Origin: Microtetraspora fusca
Lineage (GTDB): Bacteria; Actinomycetota; Actinomycetes; Streptosporangiales; Streptosporangiaceae
Direction: 5' to 3'
DNA length: 64,000 nt
Assembly: GCF_001570365.1 (NCBI RefSeq)
Contig: NZ_BBYK01000061.1
Coordinates: 62,001-126,000 of the forward strand
Part shown: one piece after another, positions 60,875-64,000 of the stretch
Position numbering within the stretch: the first letter of the stretch is position 1
Layout of the letters: each line of letters begins with the position of its first letter
Made by a program: the position numbers and the translations under genes
The notes under the pieces: generated by a model
Seen by the model: the letters and a program-made list of their open reading frames with translations, nothing else
The model's database searches: none
What the model was told of the DNA's origin: nothing

Positions 60875-61662
60875 CGGTTGGAGTACCGCTTTCCCGGCTT
60901 GAGATCGCCGAACAGCTCGGACACGGTCACGTACGTGAATCCCTTCTTGTCGAACACGCTCAGCAGACGCGGCAGCGCTTCCACGGTGGTCTTGTGGATG
61001 TCGTGCATCAGGACGATCTGTCCTGGTTTCGCCGCCGTGCTGCGCCGTACGACGAGCTTGGGCACCCGGTCACGCCAGTCGAGGGTGTCGACCGCCCAGA
61101 GGACCTGCCCGAGCCCGAGCCGCCTCGCCTCGTCGGCCACCCTGCGGTCGGTCGCGCCGTACGGCGGCCGCAAGGCGTGCATACGGACGCCGGTCACCTC
61201 CTTGACCAGCCGCTCCGTCCTGACGATCTCGTGGTTGAGCGCCGCGTCGCTGAGCGCGGTGAGATCGCGGTGGTCCCACGTGTGGTTGCCCAGCTCGTGC
61301 CCGTCGGCGACCATGCGCCGCAGCACCGGCCCGTCCTCCTTGTGGATCATCTCTCCGACCAGGAAGAACGTCGCCCGGGCGTGGTGCTTGGCGAGCACGT
61401 CGAGGACGTGCGAGGTGTAGTTTCCGGGCCCGTCGTCGAAGGTCAGGGCCACGCATTTGGTGTGCGCGCACGAGATGGGGCGAGGCTGCGGCGTGCTGCG
61501 CGGTGAAGGGGCTGGGGACGGTCGTGCGCCCGGCCGCTCACCGGCCGGGCCGGTGGGCCCGGGCGTCGCCGCGGGGCTTGGCCCGGCCGCCTGACGGGAC
61601 GGCAGAAGGACACCGCATCCGGACACCAGCAGCAGTGCCAGACAGGTGAGGCCGACCCGCAT
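60871..61662 (-). CDS. Polysaccharide deacetylase lipoprotein (CE4/NodB)
   Basis: 263 residues. The lipobox is LLLVSGCGVL, followed by a Pro/Ala/Thr linker. The NodB domain has the metal site in LTFDDGPGNYT and NHTWDHRDL (D, H, H), PPYGATDRRV and WAVDTLDWRD near the end. It removes N-acetyl groups from peptidoglycan or chitin oligomers at the cell surface. The gene is translationally coupled to the HerA-like gene. Confidence 0.92.
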   Translation of the reverse strand: MRVGLTCLALLLVSGCGVLLPSRQAAGPSPAATPGPTGPAGERPGARPSPAPSPRSTPQPRPISCAHTKCVALTFDDGPGNYTSHVLDVLAKHHARATFFLVGEMIHKEDGPVLRRMVADGHELGNHTWDHRDLTALSDAALNHEIVRTERLVKEVTGVRMHALRPPYGATDRRVADEARRLGLGQVLWAVDTLDWRDRVPKLVVRRSTAAKPGQIVLMHDIHKTTVEALPRLLSVFDKKGFTYVTVSELFGDLKPGKRYSNR

Positions 61663-61686
61663 GTGTTCCCCCCGAGCTGGCGGGGA

Positions 61687-61992
61687 TCAGGGATATCCCC
61701 TGGCCTTGTCCCCCCGTATGACCCTGGCCAGGTCCTCCCACCAGGGCGGCACGTTCGCTCGGAGCTCGGTATATCTACGGGCCACCCGGATGGCGCATCC
61801 GGAGGGGTCACTACCCACGTGGCGACGTTTCACGGAGGCCTCCTGCCACCGGTAAAACCCGGCGCGATAGCTCACCACGAGACCGATCCAGACCGGCAGG
61901 GTGACGCCGTCCCCGATCTCGTACGCGTCGGAAACGCCGAGGGCGGCGAGCTCGGCGTGCAGCTTCGCTATCGCGTCCGCGGACTCAGCCAT
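61687..61992 (-). CDS. Small hypothetical protein (101 aa)
   Basis: A soluble protein starting MAESADAIAKLHAELAALGV with YEIGDGVTLPVWIGLVVSY and RAGFYRWQEASV in the middle and PPWWEDLARVIRGD near the end. The pattern of an N-terminal helix followed by strands is regular and codon use fits, so I consider it real. It lies 24 bp upstream of the deacetylase gene on the same strand, probably in one transcript. I do not recognise the family. Confidence 0.7.
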   Translation of the reverse strand: MAESADAIAKLHAELAALGVSDAYEIGDGVTLPVWIGLVVSYRAGFYRWQEASVKRRHVGSDPSGCAIRVARRYTELRANVPPWWEDLARVIRGDKARGYP

Positions 61993-62350
61993 CGCTCACG
62001 CTCCGTGGCCGCAGAACGGCACGGAAAGGACGGACCAACAGTTTTTGTTCGGGGGCGGGAGAACTCATGGAGTAATCATGGGGCTCCAGCCCGTTACCTC
62101 GCAGGAATATTGGCCTGACCGTTGCCACGGACATCTCCACCGAGATCCCCGTGAGTCGCACTCTGGATGACTTCCCGAGGACACGGGGCGGCCAAACACC
62201 CACACACCCCCATCTTCATCACGCTATGACAAAACCCCCTCACCGCACCGTCGCCGCCGAAACGGTGATGACCGGCACCCCGCGCCGCGTCTGACCGGAA
62301 CCCGGCATTACGGCACGACGCGAGTCGTTCGCGTCGACCAGGCGGAGCCG
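61993..62350. other. Intergenic gap
   Basis: This lies between the XRE-cupin gene and the small gene, both on the minus strand. Parts are less GC-rich (about 62035-62080 and 62170-62240). It presumably holds the promoter of the 61687-61992 gene. I see no RNA gene or strong hairpin. Confidence 0.4.
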
Positions 62351-62935
62351 TCAATAAGGCTGGTCGGCCTGCTCGCGGGGTTCGATGACGGCCATCACGA
62401 AGCGGAGCGGGCCGTCCCCCTCGTTCGCGTAGCGATGCGGCCGGTCGCCGCTGAAGACGACCGCCTCGTCGGCCGCGACCGTGTGGCTCTTGCCGTACAC
62501 GCTGAGGGTGAGCTCGCCCTCCAGGACGCTGAGCATCTCGCGGGTGCCGGCCGGGTGCGGGTCGCCGTCGTAGTGCTCGCCGGGGCCGAGCCGCCAGTCC
62601 CACAGTTCGCAGATGGCCGGCGCGTCGGCGCCCACCAGCAGCCGCGCCTCGCCCCCGCTCGCGTGGCGGAAGGTCACCACGTCGGCGGCGTGGACCACCC
62701 GGACGACGGGGGTCTCGGACACCTCGACGAGCCGGCCGACCGTGACCCCGAGAGCCTCGGCGATCCTGCTCAGCGTGTTGATGCTGGGGTTGGTGCGGCC
62801 CTGCTCGATCTGGATGAGCATGCCGCGACTCACCCCCGACCGCGCCGCCAGCTCGTCGAGTGTCATCCCGCGATGGGCGCGCTGCCCGCGCACGTTGGTG
62901 GCGATGGCCGCGCTGATCGTCTCCAGGTCCGGCAT
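62351..62935 (-). CDS. XRE-family regulator with C-terminal cupin domain
   Basis: 194 residues: an N-terminal helix-turn-helix (MTLDELAARSGVSRGMLIQI, SINTLSRIAEALGV) and a C-terminal cupin (GTREMLSVLEGELTLSV, FSGDRPHRYANEGDGP). Such regulators sense small metabolites and often control a neighbouring transporter. It is divergent from an EamA transporter, and a long inverted repeat lies between the two genes. Confidence 0.92.
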   Translation of the reverse strand: MPDLETISAAIATNVRGQRAHRGMTLDELAARSGVSRGMLIQIEQGRTNPSINTLSRIAEALGVTVGRLVEVSETPVVRVVHAADVVTFRHASGGEARLLVGADAPAICELWDWRLGPGEHYDGDPHPAGTREMLSVLEGELTLSVYGKSHTVAADEAVVFSGDRPHRYANEGDGPLRFVMAVIEPREQADQPY

Positions 62936-62958
62936 GCGTACAGCCTAGTGAATCTGAT

Positions 62959-62999
62959 TTGCAATCTGTTGAACTCAACATGTTGTATGAACAGTGCAA
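62959..62999. promoter_or_regulatory. Inverted repeat between the XRE-cupin and EamA genes
   Basis: TTGCAATCTGTT (62959-62970) and AACAGTGCAA (62990-62999) are near-inverted arms; between them lies the perfect palindrome CAACATGTTG (62976-62985). The AT-rich patch stands out in this GC-rich DNA and is the only region where the divergent promoters can be, so it is the likely operator of the XRE-cupin regulator. Confidence 0.6.
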
Positions 63000-63022
63000 T
63001 TCAGTGAACTGTGAGGTGCGCG

Positions 63023-63865
63023 GTGACGGCAGTGGCGCTCGCTACGGCGTGTGCGGTGATCTTCGGTACGGCCGACTTCCTGGGGGGGCTGGCCACGCGA
63101 CGATCACGCGTGTTCGCGGTCGTCGTGATCTCCCAGCTCGGCGGGCTGGGGCTGGTCTGCGCCCTCATGCCCGTCCTGCCCGGAGAGGCGAGCCCGGCGG
63201 CGCTGCTGTGGGGCATGGCCTCGGGCGTGGCCGGGGCCGCCGGCATCGTCCTGTTCTACCAGGGCCTGGCGTCGGGGATGATGTCCGTGGTCGCGCCGAC
63301 GACGGCGACCACCTCCATGGCGGTTCCCGTGGTGTTCGGTCTGATCCAGGGCGAGCGGCCGTCCGTCACCGCGATGGCCGGGATCGCGCTCGGCCTGCTC
63401 GCCGTACTCCTGGTGAGCCGCGACTCCGCCACCGGCCCGTCCGGCGCCCGGCTCGGCCCGATCGTGAGCGCGCTCGCGTCAGGCGCGGGCTTCGGCGGGT
63501 TCTTCGTGCTGCTCAAGCTGGCCCCGGCCGGCTCGGGCCTGTGGCCGCTGGCCGGAGCGCGCATCGCGTCGATCTCGCTGGTCGTGCTGCTGGCGCTCGT
63601 CGCGCGCCGGACGCTGCGTCCGATCCCGGGGGCGCTCCCGGTGACGATCGCGGCCGGCGTACTGGACATGGCCGCCAACATCCTCTACCTGCTGGCGGCC
63701 CGCGGCGGGATGCTCAGCCTGGTCGCCGTGCTGGTGTCGCTCTACCCCGCGAGCACGCTGCTGCTCGCGCGGTACGTGCTGGACGAACGGCTCAACCGGG
63801 TGCAGATCGCGGGGGTGGGGTTCGCGCTCAGCGCGGTGGCGCTGATCACCCTGCCGCACACCTGA
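63023..63865 (+). CDS. EamA/DMT-superfamily transporter
   Basis: About 280 residues with ten hydrophobic helices in two EamA repeats (ATACAVIFGTADFLGGLATR and ASGAGFGGFFVLLKL for the repeat starts; ARYVLDERLNRVQIAGVGFA at the end). The GTG at 63023 is chosen because GAGGTG lies 4 nt upstream; a GTG at 63011 would place that site inside the gene. It probably exports an amino acid or related metabolite under control of the XRE-cupin protein. Confidence 0.88.
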   Translation: MTAVALATACAVIFGTADFLGGLATRRSRVFAVVVISQLGGLGLVCALMPVLPGEASPAALLWGMASGVAGAAGIVLFYQGLASGMMSVVAPTTATTSMAVPVVFGLIQGERPSVTAMAGIALGLLAVLLVSRDSATGPSGARLGPIVSALASGAGFGGFFVLLKLAPAGSGLWPLAGARIASISLVVLLALVARRTLRPIPGALPVTIAAGVLDMAANILYLLAARGGMLSLVAVLVSLYPASTLLLARYVLDERLNRVQIAGVGFALSAVALITLPHT

Positions 63866-63940
63866 CCTGACACCTCGTGTCGTGCGGGGCCGGGGACGGA
63901 TGGAGAGCGAGTAAGGCGCAGGGGGCGCCGGCGGGTGCGG

Positions 63941-64000
63941 TCAGGCGGCGACGGGCACGCGGACGACGCCCTCCTCGCGGGCGTAGTCGGCGAGCATGCC
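63941..64000 (-). CDS. 3' end of a gene running off the window
   Basis: The minus strand is open from the window edge and ends GMLADYAREEGVVRVPVAA before a TGA at 63941-63943. Codon use fits coding DNA. Too little is present to name the product. Confidence 0.5.
   Translation of the reverse strand, partial: GMLADYAREEGVVRVPVAA

Overview
The window is chromosomal DNA from a high-GC filamentous actinobacterium, most likely of the Streptosporangiales (Microbispora/Sphaerisporangium/Nonomuraea type). This rests on the extreme third-position GC, frequent GTG and TTG starts, secreted AA10 oxidases, CUT1 sugar transporters without their own ATPase, abundant LacI/IclR/MerR/TetR regulators and apparently leaderless promoters. 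The assignment is inference; there is no rRNA here to confirm it.

Layout. (1) 0.4-7.4 kb: a DUF222-HNH nuclease with a repeat-rich insert, a degenerate 48-bp tandem array, a Ser/Thr kinase, a fused N6-adenine methylase with a specificity-like C-terminus, and a divergent PP2C phosphatase. (2) 7.7-16.1 kb: kdpE-kdpD without kdpFABC, next to a large APC/KUP-like permease, then a divergent LysR/YeiH-type exporter pair. (3) 16.2-21.5 kb: a chitin/cellulose-active AA10 oxidase, tRNA-Lys(CTT), a secreted double-psi-barrel protein, a 1.4-kb stretch without a convincing gene, and a second two-component system. (4) 21.7-37.5 kb: an accessory catabolic region. It holds a cysteine dioxygenase operon and two divergent operons around an IclR regulator. 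One has a class III aminotransferase, RidA, a class V PLP enzyme, a benzoylformate-decarboxylase-like ThDP enzyme, an aldehyde dehydrogenase and an MFS carrier. The other has an M20 deacylase, a ThDP E1 alpha/beta pair, an acetoacetate-decarboxylase-like protein and an MHS symporter. A shared 17-bp motif precedes the regulator and the second operon.

(5) 37.5-38.9 kb: a lone TnpB element (IS1341/IS605 type) with an omega-RNA-like 3' end, inserted 11 bp behind the symporter gene. (6) 38.9-44.3 kb: a quinone-oxidoreductase-like gene, a LacI regulator and a CUT1 sugar ABC transporter, with an identical palindrome before the regulator and before the transporter. (7) 44.5-55.5 kb: an ABC exporter, a MerR/aldo-keto reductase pair with two 19-bp-spacer promoters, a TetR/GH1 beta-glucosidase pair, a coiled-coil LAS-like peptidase, a second aldehyde dehydrogenase, an alpha/beta hydrolase and an MFS exporter. 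(8) 55.6-56.3 kb: a decayed junction with two gene remnants and three tandem 15-bp repeats. (9) 56.4-64 kb: typA, sodC, a HerA-like ATPase coupled to a polysaccharide deacetylase lipoprotein, a XRE-cupin regulator divergent from an EamA transporter, and the 3' end of one more gene.

The strongest candidates for undescribed biology are the kinase/methylase/phosphatase module with its neighbouring nuclease, the IclR-controlled catabolic island of unknown substrate, and several regulatory circuits readable directly from repeated operator sequences.
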